Notes: generated by a model from the sequence alone, not told the origin. A stretch of 64,000 nt of DNA from Streptomyces sp. AC512_CC834 (GCF_019049325.1 NZ_JAGMUO010000011.1:124001-188000), one strand, 5' to 3'; positions 1 to 8,359 are shown, numbered from the stretch's first letter. Numbers and translations are program-made.

Positions 1-81
1 CGATCGGGCTGATCGGGGGTACGGCGAGGGTGTTGGGTGGCCGAAACTCGACCTTGCGGAGCCTCCTGGAAGTCCCGGGGG

Positions 82-675
82 TCAGACCTGGACGGTCTGC
101 GGCTTGAACGACGGGCGCTTCGCCTCGTACGCGGCGATGTCCGCCTCGTTCCGCAGGGTGATCGAGATGTCGTCCAGCCCGTTCAGCAGCCGCCAGCGGG
201 AGTTCTCGTCCAGCTCGAAGGAGGCCGTGACGCCCTCGGCGCGGACCTCGCGGGCCTCCAGGTCGACCGTGATCTCGGCCTGCGGGTCCCGCTCCGTGAG
301 CTCCCACAGCGCGTCCACGATCTTCTGCTCCAGGACCACCGTGAGCAGGCCGTTCTTCAGCGAGTTGCCGCGGAAGATGTCGGCGAAGCGGGAGGAGATC
401 ACCGTCTTGAAGCCGTAGTTCTGCAGCGCCCAGACGGCGTGCTCGCGCGAGGATCCGGTGCCGAAGTCGGGCCCGGCGACCAGCACCGTGGCGCCCTCGC
501 GCTCGGGCCGGTTGAGCACGAACTCCGGGTCCTTGCGCCAGGCCTCGAACAGCCCGTCCTCGAACCCGTCCCGGGTCACCTTCTTGAGCCAGTGGGCGGG
601 GATGATCTGGTCGGTGTCGACGTTGCCGCGGCGCAGCGGGACGGCCCGGCCGGTGTGCTTGGTGAACGCTTCCAT
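82..675 (-). CDS. leuD: 3-isopropylmalate dehydratase small subunit LeuD
   Basis: Small subunit of isopropylmalate isomerase, which converts 2-isopropylmalate to 3-isopropylmalate in leucine synthesis; cytoplasmic. The 197-residue protein has the normal family length. It shows the swivel-domain motifs DTDQIIPA at about residues 20-27 and GTGSSREHA at about 72-80, which shape the substrate site against LeuC. It lies 5 bases downstream of leuC on the same strand, so the two are almost certainly one leuCD operon making an equimolar heterodimer. No clear terminator is visible in the 81 bases left of the stop codon. Confidence 0.97.
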   Translation of the reverse strand: MEAFTKHTGRAVPLRRGNVDTDQIIPAHWLKKVTRDGFEDGLFEAWRKDPEFVLNRPEREGATVLVAGPDFGTGSSREHAVWALQNYGFKTVISSRFADIFRGNSLKNGLLTVVLEQKIVDALWELTERDPQAEITVDLEAREVRAEGVTASFELDENSRWRLLNGLDDISITLRNEADIAAYEAKRPSFKPQTVQV

Positions 676-680
676 GGCTC

Positions 681-2111
681 TCAGACTCCTGCGGGCGTGC
701 GGACGTCGGCGGCGGACAGGTCGGCCGGGGAGGCCAGGTGGCCCAGGACCGCCGTCGCGGCCGCGACCTGCGGCGACACCAGGTGGGTGCGGCCGCCCTT
801 GCCCTGCCGTCCCTCGAAGTTGCGGTTGGAGGTGGACGCGGAGCGCTCACCGGGGGAGAGCTGGTCCGGGTTCATGCCCAGACACATCGAGCAGCCCGCG
901 TGCCGCCATTCGGCGCCGGCCTCCTTGAAGACCACGTCCAGGCCCTCGGAGACGGCCTGGAGCCCCACCCGCGCGGAGCCCGGCACGACCAGCATGCGTA
1001 CGCCGTCGGCGACTTTGCGGCTCCGGACGATCTCGGCGGCGGCGCGCAGGTCCTCGATGCGGCCGTTGGTGCAGGAACCTACGAAGACGGTGTCCACGTT
1101 GATGGAACGCAGCGGCTGTCCGGCCGCCAACCCCATGTACTCCAGGGCCTTTTCGGCGGCGAAGCGCTCCGAAGCGTCTTCGTACGAAGCCGGGTCGGGG
1201 ACGGCGGCGGACAGCGGCGCGCCCTGGCCGGGGTTGGTGCCCCAGGTGACGAACGGGGCCAGCTCGGCGGCCTCGATGACCACCTCGGCGTCGAACTCGG
1301 CGTCGTCGTCGGTGCGCAGCGTCTTCCAGTACTCCACCGCCGCGTCCCACTCCGCGCCCTCGGGGGCGTGCGGGCGGCCCTGGAGGTAGGCGAAGGTGGT
1401 CGCGTCGGGGGCGATCATGCCCGCGCGGGCGCCGGCCTCGATCGACATGTTGCAGATGGTCATCCGGGCCTCCATCGAGAGCTTCTCGACGGCTTCGCCG
1501 CGGTACTCCAGGATGTAGCCCTGGCCGCCGCCGGTGCCGATCTTCGCGATGATCGCCAGGATCAGGTCCTTGGCCGTGACGTCGTCGGGCAGTTCGCCGT
1601 TGACGGTGATCGCCATGGTCTTCGGGCGGGCCATGGGCAGCGTCTGGGTGGCCAGCACGTGCTCGACCTGGGAGGTGCCGATGCCGAACGCCAGGGCGCC
1701 GAAGGCACCGTGCGTGGAGGTGTGCGAGTCGCCGCAGACCACGGTGGTGCCGGGCTGGGTCAGGCCGAGCTGCGGGCCGACGACGTGCACGACGCCCTGC
1801 TCGACGTCGCCCAGCGGGTGCAGCCGGACACCGAACTCCGCGCAGTTGCCCCGCAGCGTCTCGAGCTGGGCCCGGGAGACCGGGTCGGCGATGGGCTTGT
1901 CGATGTCGAGCGTCGGGGTGTTGTGGTCCTCGGTGGCGATGGTCAGGTCGAGCCGGCGCACCGGACGGCCGCTCTTGCGGAGGCCGTCGAAGGCCTGCGG
2001 GCTGGTCACCTCGTGCAGCAGGTGCAGATCGATGAAGAGGAGGTCGGGCTCGCCCTCGGCGCGCCGGACGACATGGTCGTCCCAGACCTTCTCCGCGAGT
2101 GTCCTACCCAT
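681..2111 (-). CDS. leuC: 3-isopropylmalate dehydratase large subunit LeuC
   Basis: Aconitase-family large subunit carrying the [4Fe-4S] cluster that isomerises isopropylmalate in the leucine pathway. The 476-residue protein has the family motifs [12 protein letters not shown] (about residues 122-133), FVGSCTNGR (about 343-351) and [13 protein letters not shown] (about 404-416). The Cys of SCTNGR and the two Cys of CSMC are the expected cluster ligands, and all are intact. The ATG is preceded by a good ribosome site (GGAGGGA). The gene is divergent from the IclR-type ndgR, whose orthologues are known to control leuCD. Confidence 0.97.
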   Translation of the reverse strand: MGRTLAEKVWDDHVVRRAEGEPDLLFIDLHLLHEVTSPQAFDGLRKSGRPVRRLDLTIATEDHNTPTLDIDKPIADPVSRAQLETLRGNCAEFGVRLHPLGDVEQGVVHVVGPQLGLTQPGTTVVCGDSHTSTHGAFGALAFGIGTSQVEHVLATQTLPMARPKTMAITVNGELPDDVTAKDLILAIIAKIGTGGGQGYILEYRGEAVEKLSMEARMTICNMSIEAGARAGMIAPDATTFAYLQGRPHAPEGAEWDAAVEYWKTLRTDDDAEFDAEVVIEAAELAPFVTWGTNPGQGAPLSAAVPDPASYEDASERFAAEKALEYMGLAAGQPLRSINVDTVFVGSCTNGRIEDLRAAAEIVRSRKVADGVRMLVVPGSARVGLQAVSEGLDVVFKEAGAEWRHAGCSMCLGMNPDQLSPGERSASTSNRNFEGRQGKGGRTHLVSPQVAAATAVLGHLASPADLSAADVRTPAGV

Positions 2112-2308
2112 CGCTTTCCCTCCGGCCGGCGACAGCGCGCCGACCCAACTAGAGATCTTGGGGAAGCGGTGCCCTCACCCCTGTGTTTCCGGGCAACCGC
2201 CACCAGGCCCTTTCGTCACGGGCCGTTGTGACTTCGTGCCATCCAGAGTGGCGCGTTCCACGGAAAATTGAACTTGCGTTTCACAGAGTGAGACGGGAGT
2301 ATCGTTTC
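2112..2308. promoter_or_regulatory. leuCD / ndgR divergent regulatory region
   Basis: About 200 bases separate the leuC and ndgR start codons, so both promoters must lie here. A short palindrome, TCAC-AGA-GTGA, sits at 2281-2291, 18 bases before the ndgR ATG. It is a reasonable candidate for an autoregulatory IclR-type operator. This is inferred from position and symmetry only; I could not assign -10/-35 boxes with confidence, and no branched-chain-rich leader peptide is visible upstream of leuC. Confidence 0.4.
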
Positions 2309-3025
2309 ATGGACAACAGTAGCGGCGTCGGCGTTCTGGACAAGGCGGCCCTCGTCCTGAGCGCTCTGGAGTCCGGCCCGGCCACCCTCGCGGGGTTGGT
2401 CGGTGCGACCGGACTGGCACGACCCACGGCCCACCGCCTGGCCGTGGCGCTGGAACACCACCGTATGGTGGCGCGCGACATGCAGGGCCGCTTCATTCTC
2501 GGCCCGCGCCTGGCCGAACTGGCCGCGGCGGCCGGCGAGGACCGCCTGCTCGCCACGGCGGGCCCGGTCCTCACCCACCTGCGCGACATCACGGGCGAGA
2601 GCGCTCAGCTCTACCGCCGGCAGGGCGACATGCGCATCTGTGTGGCCGCGGCCGAGCGCCTGTCGGGCCTCAGGGACACGGTCCCGGTCGGCTCCACGCT
2701 CACCATGAAGGCCGGCTCCTCGGCGCAGATCCTGATGGCCTGGGAAGAGCCCGAGCGCCTCCACCGCGGCCTTCAGGGCGCCCGTTTCACGGCGACGGCC
2801 CTGTCCGGCGTGCGCCGCCGCGGCTGGGCCCAGTCCATCGGCGAGCGCGAGCCCGGCGTCGCGTCCGTCTCCGCGCCGGTGCGCGGACCCTCCAACCGCG
2901 TGGTGGCCGCCGTCTCCGTCTCCGGCCCCATCGAGCGCCTCTCGCGCCACCCCGGCCGTATGCACGCGCAGGCGATCATCGACGCCGCCGGCCGCCTCTC
3001 CGAGGCACTGCGCCGCACCGGCTGA
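2309..3025 (+). CDS. ndgR: IclR-family regulator NdgR
   Basis: DNA-binding regulator of the IclR family. The N-terminal winged helix (about residues 1-60) contains LAGLVGATGLARPTAHRLAVALEHH as its helix-turn-helix; the C-terminal effector domain contains the SGLRDTVPVGSTLTMKAGSSAQILMAW core. The 238-residue length fits. The start at 2309 (protein begins MDNSSGVGVLDKAALVL) is chosen because it matches the family's usual N-terminus and has GGGAG upstream; an in-frame ATG 126 bases earlier would add an unrelated tail. NdgR/AreB orthologues sit beside leuCD and regulate leucine and other amino-acid genes, as here. Confidence 0.93.
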   Translation: MDNSSGVGVLDKAALVLSALESGPATLAGLVGATGLARPTAHRLAVALEHHRMVARDMQGRFILGPRLAELAAAAGEDRLLATAGPVLTHLRDITGESAQLYRRQGDMRICVAAAERLSGLRDTVPVGSTLTMKAGSSAQILMAWEEPERLHRGLQGARFTATALSGVRRRGWAQSIGEREPGVASVSAPVRGPSNRVVAAVSVSGPIERLSRHPGRMHAQAIIDAAGRLSEALRRTG

Positions 3026-3065
3026 CCATCCAGGACACCTGGACACCGGACACCTGACCGGTAAC

Positions 3066-3093
3066 GGGCCCGCCTCAACGCCGCGGCGGGCCC
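3066..3093. terminator. Bidirectional terminator between ndgR and the DUF4188 gene
   Basis: A 9-bp GC hairpin (GGGCCCGCC at 3066-3074 with GGCGGGCCC at 3085-3093) lies between the convergent ends of ndgR and the DUF4188 gene. There is no strong T run, which is common for Streptomyces terminators. Confidence 0.65.
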
Positions 3094-3103
3094 CGCTCCG
3101 TTC

Positions 3104-3643
3104 TCAGACCCTGTCCGGGGCCTCTTCCCCGGCGGCCGCCTGCTCCTTCGACCGGTACGCGAACCGGTCCCGCGCCCGCATGCCCCGCTGCTCGAGCGGC
3201 ACCTGTCCGTGCGCCGCCGCGAGGCCGAAGGCGGGCATGTCCGCGTAGATCGACTCGTACGACCCCTCGGGCACGACGTACGACTCGTGCCACAGCCCGA
3301 CGTGCCCCCGGATCTTCCCCTTCCGTTCCTTCCGGTTGATGATCGCCCAGGCCCGGTGGTGGAACGTGTCGGGCGAGTGCGCGTACCGGTAGAGCTTCTC
3401 CTTGGACTCCCAGTACTGGACGACGTAGTACGTCCGCGGTGAGGCCGTCAGCAGGACGTGTCCCAGCAGTCCGCGTTCCGGGTCCTTGGCCAGCTCGCGG
3501 AGCATGCGCGGCATCGCCAGGAGGACGGGCAGCCAGTGGTGCACGGCCCAGAAGTGGTTGATCCGCATGCCGATCAGCAGGACGGTCACGTCCCCCTCGG
3601 CCGCGGCGGTGGTGCGGGCCGCTGTCGCGGACTTGCCCGGCAT
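3104..3643 (-). CDS. DUF4188 domain protein (monooxygenase-like)
   Basis: A 179-residue cytoplasmic protein that fits the DUF4188 family, often labelled monooxygenase-like because of a dimeric alpha/beta-barrel fold. Family-like features are the strand-forming VTVLLIGMRINHFWAVHHWLPV near residues 19-40, YYVVQYWESKEKLYRYAHSP near 72-91, and GLWHESYVVPEGSYESIYADMP near 116-137. There is no signal peptide or membrane segment. It stands alone, convergent with ndgR and downstream of the tRNA terminator. The substrate is unknown; the family assignment is from recognised sequence pattern. Confidence 0.75.
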   Translation of the reverse strand: MPGKSATAARTTAAAEGDVTVLLIGMRINHFWAVHHWLPVLLAMPRMLRELAKDPERGLLGHVLLTASPRTYYVVQYWESKEKLYRYAHSPDTFHHRAWAIINRKERKGKIRGHVGLWHESYVVPEGSYESIYADMPAFGLAAAHGQVPLEQRGMRARDRFAYRSKEQAAAGEEAPDRV

Positions 3644-3731
3644 GACGCCTCCCCGTGTTGTCGAGCTGCACTGTCCGGATACAGCTCAGATGGTGGCGCC
3701 GTCCGTGGGGAGACACAAGGGAGTTGACGCA

Positions 3732-3765
3732 CGAAGGGGCTCCCGCCGAAGCGGGAGCCCCTTCG
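3732..3765 (-). terminator. Terminator of the tRNA cluster
   Basis: A perfect 15-bp stem (3732-3746 with 3751-3765) closed by a CGAA loop. It lies directly after the last tRNA-Glu of the leftward tRNA run, so it most likely ends that transcript. It also shields the DUF4188 gene from read-through. Confidence 0.85.
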
Positions 3766-3774
3766 GGACTCTTG

Positions 3775-3847
3775 TACCCCCGACCGGATTCGAACCGGCG
3801 CTACCGCCTTGAGAGGGCGGCGTGCTAGGCCGCTACACAACGGGGGC
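3775..3847 (-). tRNA. tRNA-Glu (CTC), copy 1
   Basis: A 73-base cloverleaf read on the minus strand: 7-bp acceptor stem GCCCCCG paired with CGGGGGT plus discriminator A, T-arm with GGTTCGAATCC, and anticodon loop CTCTCAA giving CTC (reads GAG). CCA is not encoded. The body is identical to the other two tRNA-Glu copies at 3984 and 4144. Confidence 0.97.
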
Positions 3848-3891
3848 GTGGATCTTGCAAGCGTTCAATGTTGCACCGCCGCAGATCCGAG

Positions 3892-3963
3892 CTGGTCTAC
3901 CAGGACTCGAACCTAGACTAACTGAACCAGAATCAGTCGTGCTGCCAATTACACCATAGACCA
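3892..3963 (-). tRNA. tRNA-Gln (CTG), copy 1
   Basis: A 72-base cloverleaf on the minus strand with acceptor stem TGGTCTA, T-loop GGTTCGAGTCC, and anticodon loop TTCTGGT giving CTG (reads CAG). The five anticodon-stem pairs (ACTGA with TCAGT) are all Watson-Crick. In Streptomyces this tRNA is charged indirectly, as Glu by GltX and then amidated by GatCAB. Confidence 0.97.
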
Positions 3964-3983
3964 ATGTGGTTTAGACCAGTTCG

Positions 3984-4056
3984 TACCCCCGACCGGATTC
4001 GAACCGGCGCTACCGCCTTGAGAGGGCGGCGTGCTAGGCCGCTACACAACGGGGGC
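3984..4056 (-). tRNA. tRNA-Glu (CTC), copy 2
   Basis: Sequence identical to tRNA-Glu copy 1, with anticodon CTC. It sits between the two tRNA-Gln genes in the same leftward run. Confidence 0.97.
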
Positions 4057-4143
4057 CCTAGCGATCCCCACCCGGCGGTAGCCGGATGTTGTCCACGTGT
4101 GGACAGCGGGAGCGACCCAAGCTGTCCTCGCGGGAAGGATCTG

Positions 4144-4216
4144 TACCCCCGACCGGATTCGAACCGGCGCTACCGCCTTGAGAGGGCGGCGTGCTAGGCC
4201 GCTACACAACGGGGGC
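4144..4216 (-). tRNA. tRNA-Glu (CTC), copy 3
   Basis: Sequence identical to the other two tRNA-Glu copies, with anticodon CTC. The 87 bases between copies 2 and 3 are unrelated spacer, so the copies are not one long tandem repeat. Confidence 0.97.
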
Positions 4217-4256
4217 TTTGCGGATGGTGATCCGCGGCGCAGATAAGCTCTGCGAG

Positions 4257-4328
4257 CTGGCCTACCAGGACTCGAACCTAGACTAACGGAACCAGAAACC
4301 GTCGTGCTGCCAATTACACCATAGGCCA
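4257..4328 (-). tRNA. tRNA-Gln (CTG), copy 2, with a 31-39 mismatch
   Basis: A 72-base cloverleaf on the minus strand, first in the tRNA run, with anticodon loop TTCTGGT (CTG). Its acceptor stem is TGGCCTA rather than TGGTCTA. Its anticodon stem is ACGGT against TCCGT, so the pair closing the loop (31-39) is U-U instead of A-U. Everything else in the fold looks normal. Confidence 0.96.
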
Positions 4329-4420
4329 CTGAAACGCAACCCCCGTTGGAGGTCTTGTCTTAGCGTGCGCCCCCGGATTTCCGACCTTTCGGCCCGCTCT
4401 CCGGCGGCGCAGGAAGAACA

Positions 4421-5155
4421 TTACCTGAAGGTGGACGGGGCTCCAAAACGGGTATCGGCGCCGAGGAGCGCGGGAAGTTCGGCGAGAGAGGCGATGCGAC
4501 GCGGCCCGGCCGGCGGGTCGACGGTCGCGTACACGCCGCCGCGGTCGATCCACACCGAGAGCAGTCCGGCATCCGCGGCTCCGCGTCCGTCGATCTCCGG
4601 GTGGTCCCCCACGTAGGCCACCTCGGACGGGGTGAGCGCGAGGGCGTCGCACGCCGCGAGGAAGGCTCCGGCCTCGGGTTTGGAGACGCCCAGCTCGGCG
4701 GCGCACAGGATGGCCTCGAAGCGGTCGTGCACACCGAGGACGCGCAGCTTGCGGTCCTGGACGGTGACGCTGGAGTTGGAGAGCACGGCGTGCCGGTGGC
4801 TGGCGGCGAGGGCGTCGAGGACGGGCAGGACGTCCGGGAAGAGGGACCAGGCGGCCTCGTAGTGCGTGACGTACCGCTGGAACCAGTCGTCGACCTCGGC
4901 GTCCGTCAACTCCGGCCGGCCCAGGAAGACCCGGGTGCGGTCGCGCCGCTGCGTGACGAAGTCCACCTCGCCGGCCGCGAAGCGGGCCCACTGCCGGTCG
5001 GTGATCTCCCGCCACCGCACGAGGGCCTCCTCCGCCGATCCGTACCCGGCGAGGAGTCCCTCGGCGACCAGGTGGGCGCGCATGCCCTCACGGTCGGCGG
5101 TGGTGTAGTCGAAGAGAGTGTCGTCGACGTCCCAGACCACGGCGCGAATGCTCAT
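4421..5155 (-). CDS. HAD-family hydrolase
   Basis: A 244-residue haloacid-dehalogenase superfamily phosphatase. Motif I is DVDDTLFDY near residues 9-17 (nucleophile Asp and acid Asp), motif II is the VLSNSS segment near 119-124, motif III is the Lys of VSKPEAGAF near 159, and motif IV is YVGDHPEIDGRGAADAG near 181-197. The cap lies between motifs I and II, as in subfamily I. The substrate cannot be read from sequence; HAD members of this size are commonly small-molecule phosphatases. It stands upstream of the tRNA run on the same strand. Confidence 0.88.
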   Translation of the reverse strand: MSIRAVVWDVDDTLFDYTTADREGMRAHLVAEGLLAGYGSAEEALVRWREITDRQWARFAAGEVDFVTQRRDRTRVFLGRPELTDAEVDDWFQRYVTHYEAAWSLFPDVLPVLDALAASHRHAVLSNSSVTVQDRKLRVLGVHDRFEAILCAAELGVSKPEAGAFLAACDALALTPSEVAYVGDHPEIDGRGAADAGLLSVWIDRGGVYATVDPPAGPRRIASLAELPALLGADTRFGAPSTFR

Positions 5156-5262
5156 GATCCGACGGTACGCCGGGACGGGGTGGGCATGGTGCTCTTCGGC
5201 GGTCCGGGCATGCGCGGATGCCGTAGCGTGGGCAGACCGACGAGCGAAAGACCGAGCCCGCC

Positions 5263-5547
5263 ATGACCTCGCGTCGCGTCCAGTTCACCGTCGAGGCCCG
5301 TGCGGCCTACGACGACCTGCCCGGCGAGCGCCGGGCCCATCTGGACCGGGCCGTGCGAATACTGGCCCGTGACCCGTTCCGGAAGAACTCGACCGCTCAG
5401 CTCGGCCCCGACGAGCACCTGCGCAAGGCTTACGTCGCTCCTGGCGTGATGCTGGAGTACATGGTGGCCGGAGCGGTCATGGTCGTCGTCGTACTGGAGA
5501 TCTTCGACGAGAGCGCCTATCTCGTCGACGAGGCCGACGCGCAGTGA
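5263..5547 (+). CDS. RelE/ParE-like protein without an adjacent antitoxin
   Basis: A 94-residue basic protein with the RelE/ParE pattern: N-terminal VQFTVEARAAYDDLPGERRAHLDRAVRILARDP (strand, then two helices), and a C-terminal sheet ending VMVVVVLEIFDES. The family is known for mRNA interferases or gyrase toxins, but solitary members may be inactive or serve other roles. No small antitoxin-sized gene is visible on the same strand beside it; its neighbours are an opposite-strand HAD gene and an opposite-strand RidA gene. The catalytic residues of RelE are not clearly recognisable, so toxicity is uncertain. Confidence 0.7.
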   Translation: MTSRRVQFTVEARAAYDDLPGERRAHLDRAVRILARDPFRKNSTAQLGPDEHLRKAYVAPGVMLEYMVAGAVMVVVVLEIFDESAYLVDEADAQ

Positions 5548-5566
5548 CCCTCACTCGCGGGCGGCA

Positions 5567-5962
5567 TCACTGGGCGGCGAGGCCCTCGATCTCGATGAGC
5601 ATCCGCGGGTCGGACAGGGCCCGGACCTCGGCCAGCAGGCTGGCGGGGCGGCAGTCCGCGTCGGCCAGTTCGCTCAGCACGGCGTCGTAGTTGGCGGTCA
5701 CCGTCTCGATGTCGACGGTGAAGATCCTGATCTGGACGAGGTCGCTCAGGGCGAACCCGGCTTTGCGCAGCGTCTCGTCCAGGCGCCGGAACGTCAGCCG
5801 GATCTGGCCGCGGATGTCGCCCACGGCTGCGATGCCGCCCTCGTCGTCGCGGGCCTCGTGACCGGCGAGCACGAGCCAGCGTTGCGGCTGTTCGACGACG
5901 ACCGCCCGGTTGTAGGCCAACCGGTCCCCGAAGAAGCGTGGGTCGATGTCCTTACGGTGCAT
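5567..5962 (-). CDS. RidA-family (YjgF/UK114) protein
   Basis: A 131-residue protein of the RidA superfamily, which hydrolyses reactive enamines/imines released by PLP enzymes. Family features are LVLAGHEARDDEGGIAAVGDIRGQIRLTFRRLDETLRKAG in the middle and IRIFTVDIETVTANYDAVLSELADADCRPASLLAEVRALSDPRMLIEIEGLAAQ at the end; the conserved Arg before the A/S-L-V-like segment is present in CRPASLL. The start at 5962 fits family length; longer frames run into gltX antisense. RidA proteins protect IlvE-type aminotransferases; ilvE is elsewhere in this window, so any link is inferred. Confidence 0.82.
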   Translation of the reverse strand: MHRKDIDPRFFGDRLAYNRAVVVEQPQRWLVLAGHEARDDEGGIAAVGDIRGQIRLTFRRLDETLRKAGFALSDLVQIRIFTVDIETVTANYDAVLSELADADCRPASLLAEVRALSDPRMLIEIEGLAAQ

Positions 5963-6060
5963 GCGCCCCAGTCTGCCGGGACGGCCATCTCGACGCCGGG
6001 TGTCGTGACCCGGGCGGGGGACGCGGGCGGGGGACGCGGGCGGGACGCGGGTGCGGCGGA

Positions 6061-6089
6061 GGGGCGGCGGCCTGCGCGGCTGCCGCCCC
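6061..6089 (-). terminator. Terminator downstream of gltX
   Basis: A 12-bp GC stem with one G-U pair (6061-6072 with 6078-6089) and a TGCGC loop, 17 bases past the gltX stop. Confidence 0.6.
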
Positions 6090-6105
6090 TCACCCCGGCG
6101 GTGCG

Positions 6106-7599
6106 TTACGCCGCGAGCCTCGCCAGCGCCGCGTCGATGCGGGCCAGCGCCTTCTCCTTGCCCAGGACCTCCAGGGACTCGAAGAGGGGCAGGCCGACCG
6201 TGCGGCCGGTGACGGCGACGCGGACGGGGGCCTGGGCCTTGCCGAGCTTGAGGCCGTGGGTCTCGCCGGCGGCCAGGACGGCCTCCTTGAGAGACTCGGA
6301 GGACGTCCAGTCGGCGGCGTCCAGCTTTTCCCGGGCCGTGCTCAGGAGAGCGTCCGAGCCCTCCTTCATCGCCTTCGTCCAGCTCGCCTCGTCGAAGACC
6401 GGCTCCGGCAGGAACAGGAAGTCGACGTTGTCCGTGATCTCGGAGAGCACCTTCAGGCGGGTCTGCGCGTGCGGCGCGATGGCCTGCCACTTGGCCTCGT
6501 CGAAGTCCGCGGGCGCCCAGGGTGCGACGGGGGCCTTCAGCCAGGGACGGCAGCGCTCGGTGAAGTCCTTGACCTCGAGGAGGCGGATGTGATCGCCGTT
6601 GATCGCCTCGCACTTCTTCAGGTCGAAGCGCGCCGGGTTGGGGTTGACGTCGGAGACGTCGAAGGCGGCGACCATCTCCTCGATCGTGAAGATGTCCTGG
6701 TCGGCGGAGAGCGACCAGCCGAGCAGGGAGAGGTAGTTGAGCAGGCCCTCGGGGAGGAAGCCGCGCTCCCGGTAGAGGTTGAGGCTCGACTGGGGGTCGC
6801 GCTTGGACAGCTTCTTGTTGCCCTCGCCCATGACGTAGGGCAGGTGACCGAAGGCGGGGACGTCCTTGGCGACGCCCAGCTCGATCAGCGCCTTGTACAG
6901 GGCGATCTGGCGCGGGGTGGAGGAGAGCAGGTCCTCGCCGCGCAGGACGTGGGTGATCTCCATCAGGGCGTCGTCGACCGGGTTGACGAGCGTGTAGAGG
7001 GAGGCGCCGTTGGCACGGACGATGCCGTAGTCCGGGACGTTCTCCGGGAGGTAGGTGATCTCGCCGCGGACCAGGTCCGTGAAGGTGAGAGCCTCGTCGG
7101 GCATCCGGAAGCGGACGATGGGCTCGCGGCCCTGGGACGTGTACTCCTCGACCTGCGCGGCGCTCAGGTCGCGGCAGTGGCCGTCGTAGCCGGAGGGCTT
7201 GCCTGCGGCGCGGGCGGCCTCGCGGCGGGTGTCCAGCTCCTGCTGGGAGCAGTAGCAGCGGTAGGCGCGGCCGGCGTCGAGGAGTTTCCGCGCGACGTCC
7301 TGGTAGATGTCCATGCGCTGCGACTGGCGGTACGGCGCGTGCGGGCCGCCGACCTCGGGGCCCTCGTCCCAGTCGAAGCCCAGCCAGCGCATCGAGTCGA
7401 GGAGCTGGTCGTACGACTCCTCGGAGTCGCGGGCCGCGTCGGTGTCCTCGATGCGGAAGACCAGCGTGCCCTGGTGGTGCCGGGCGAACGCCCAGTTGAA
7501 CAGGGCGGTGCGGACCAGGCCCACGTGGGGGTTGCCGGTGGGGGACGGACAGAAACGGACGCGTACGGGGGAGCCGGGTGCGCTAGCCACGCTTGACAA
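6106..7599 (-). CDS. gltX: Glutamyl-tRNA synthetase GltX
   Basis: Class I synthetase that loads glutamate onto tRNA-Glu. In organisms without GlnRS, which is the rule in actinobacteria, it also loads tRNA-Gln. The 497-residue protein has the HIGH motif as PSPTGNPHVG near residues 17-26 and the KMSKS motif as NKKLSKR near 255, followed by the C-terminal anticodon-binding helices. A Cys-rich YCYCSQQE segment near 113 matches the zinc-binding insertion of bacterial GluRS. The start codon overlaps the end of the upstream hydrolase by 17 bases, so translation is probably coupled. The substrates tRNA-Glu and tRNA-Gln are encoded 2 kb away. Confidence 0.96.
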   Translation of the reverse strand: MSSVASAPGSPVRVRFCPSPTGNPHVGLVRTALFNWAFARHHQGTLVFRIEDTDAARDSEESYDQLLDSMRWLGFDWDEGPEVGGPHAPYRQSQRMDIYQDVARKLLDAGRAYRCYCSQQELDTRREAARAAGKPSGYDGHCRDLSAAQVEEYTSQGREPIVRFRMPDEALTFTDLVRGEITYLPENVPDYGIVRANGASLYTLVNPVDDALMEITHVLRGEDLLSSTPRQIALYKALIELGVAKDVPAFGHLPYVMGEGNKKLSKRDPQSSLNLYRERGFLPEGLLNYLSLLGWSLSADQDIFTIEEMVAAFDVSDVNPNPARFDLKKCEAINGDHIRLLEVKDFTERCRPWLKAPVAPWAPADFDEAKWQAIAPHAQTRLKVLSEITDNVDFLFLPEPVFDEASWTKAMKEGSDALLSTAREKLDAADWTSSESLKEAVLAAGETHGLKLGKAQAPVRVAVTGRTVGLPLFESLEVLGKEKALARIDAALARLAA

Positions 7600-8359
7600 C
7601 CTTGTTGGTGAGTGTGCCGATGCCTTCGATGGTGACGGCGACCTCGTCGCCGACGCTGAGGGGGCCGACGCCGGCCGGGGTGCCCGTGAGGATCACGTCG
7701 CCGGGCAGCAGCGTCATCGCCTCGGAGATGTTGACGATCAGATCCTCGATGGAGTGGATCATCTCGCTGGTGCGGCCGAGCTGGCGCTGGCCGCCGTTGA
7801 CCGTGAGCTGGATGGTCAGATCGCTCGGGTCCAGGTCGGTCTCCACCCAGGGGCCGAGCGGGCAGGAGGAGTCGAAGCCCTTGGCCCTGGCCCACTGCTT
7901 CTCGCGGCGCTGCACGTCGCGGGCGGTGATGTCGTTGGCGCAGGTGTAGCCGAAGATCACGTCCTTGACGCGTTCGCGCGGGACCTCGCGGCACATGCGG
8001 CCGATGACGACGGCGAGTTCGGCCTCGTGGTGCAGTTCCTCGGAGAAGGAGGGGTACTGGATGGCGTCGCCGGGGCCGATCACCGAGGTGGACGGCTTGA
8101 AGAAGGCGAACGGGGCGTCGGGCACCTCGTTGCCGAGTTCGCGGGCGTGCTCGGCGTAGTTGCGGCCGAAGGCGACGACCTTGTTGGGGAGTACCGGCGG
8201 CAGGAGCCGCACCTTGCTCAGGGGCACCTTGGTGCCGGAGAGCTCGTAGTCCGCGAACGGGATGCCCTTGATGATGTCGAGGACGAGCTGGTCCGGCTGG
8301 TCGCCCTCGACCGCGCCGAAGGCGACGTTCCCGTCGATGGAGAACCTGGCGATGCGCAC
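7583..8359 (-). CDS. Fumarylacetoacetate hydrolase-family protein
   Basis: A 258-residue FAH-superfamily enzyme. The core runs from VVAFGRNYAEHARELG through EAELAVVIGRMCREV (metal-binding acidic residues) to GYTCANDITARDVQRREKQWARAKGFDSSCPLGPWV and ends with LTGTPAGVGPLSVGDEV. Such proteins are Mg-dependent hydrolases, decarboxylases or isomerases of 2-oxo or acylpyruvate acids; acylpyruvase is a common assignment for this size. It lies directly upstream of gltX with a 17-base overlap, an arrangement I recall as conserved in Streptomyces. Confidence 0.87.
   Translation of the reverse strand: MRIARFSIDGNVAFGAVEGDQPDQLVLDIIKGIPFADYELSGTKVPLSKVRLLPPVLPNKVVAFGRNYAEHARELGNEVPDAPFAFFKPSTSVIGPGDAIQYPSFSEELHHEAELAVVIGRMCREVPRERVKDVIFGYTCANDITARDVQRREKQWARAKGFDSSCPLGPWVETDLDPSDLTIQLTVNGGQRQLGRTSEMIHSIEDLIVNISEAMTLLPGDVILTGTPAGVGPLSVGDEVAVTIEGIGTLTNKVVKRG

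Noticed and set aside
37..2231. Long plus-strand frames opposite leuD and leuC
   Set aside because: They mirror leuCD codons; the high GC third position keeps the opposite strand open. Their translated residues match no family I know.
2216..2242. Short frame (MARSHNGP) upstream of leuC as a leader peptide
   Set aside because: It has no leucine or other branched-chain codons and no following terminator hairpin.
3964..4329. Short frames crossing the tRNA cluster
   Set aside because: They read through repeated tRNA-Glu sequence; the similar peptides come from tRNA copies, not from a protein family.
5938..7596. 552-codon plus-strand frame opposite gltX
   Set aside because: Antisense shadow of a clear glutamyl-tRNA synthetase.
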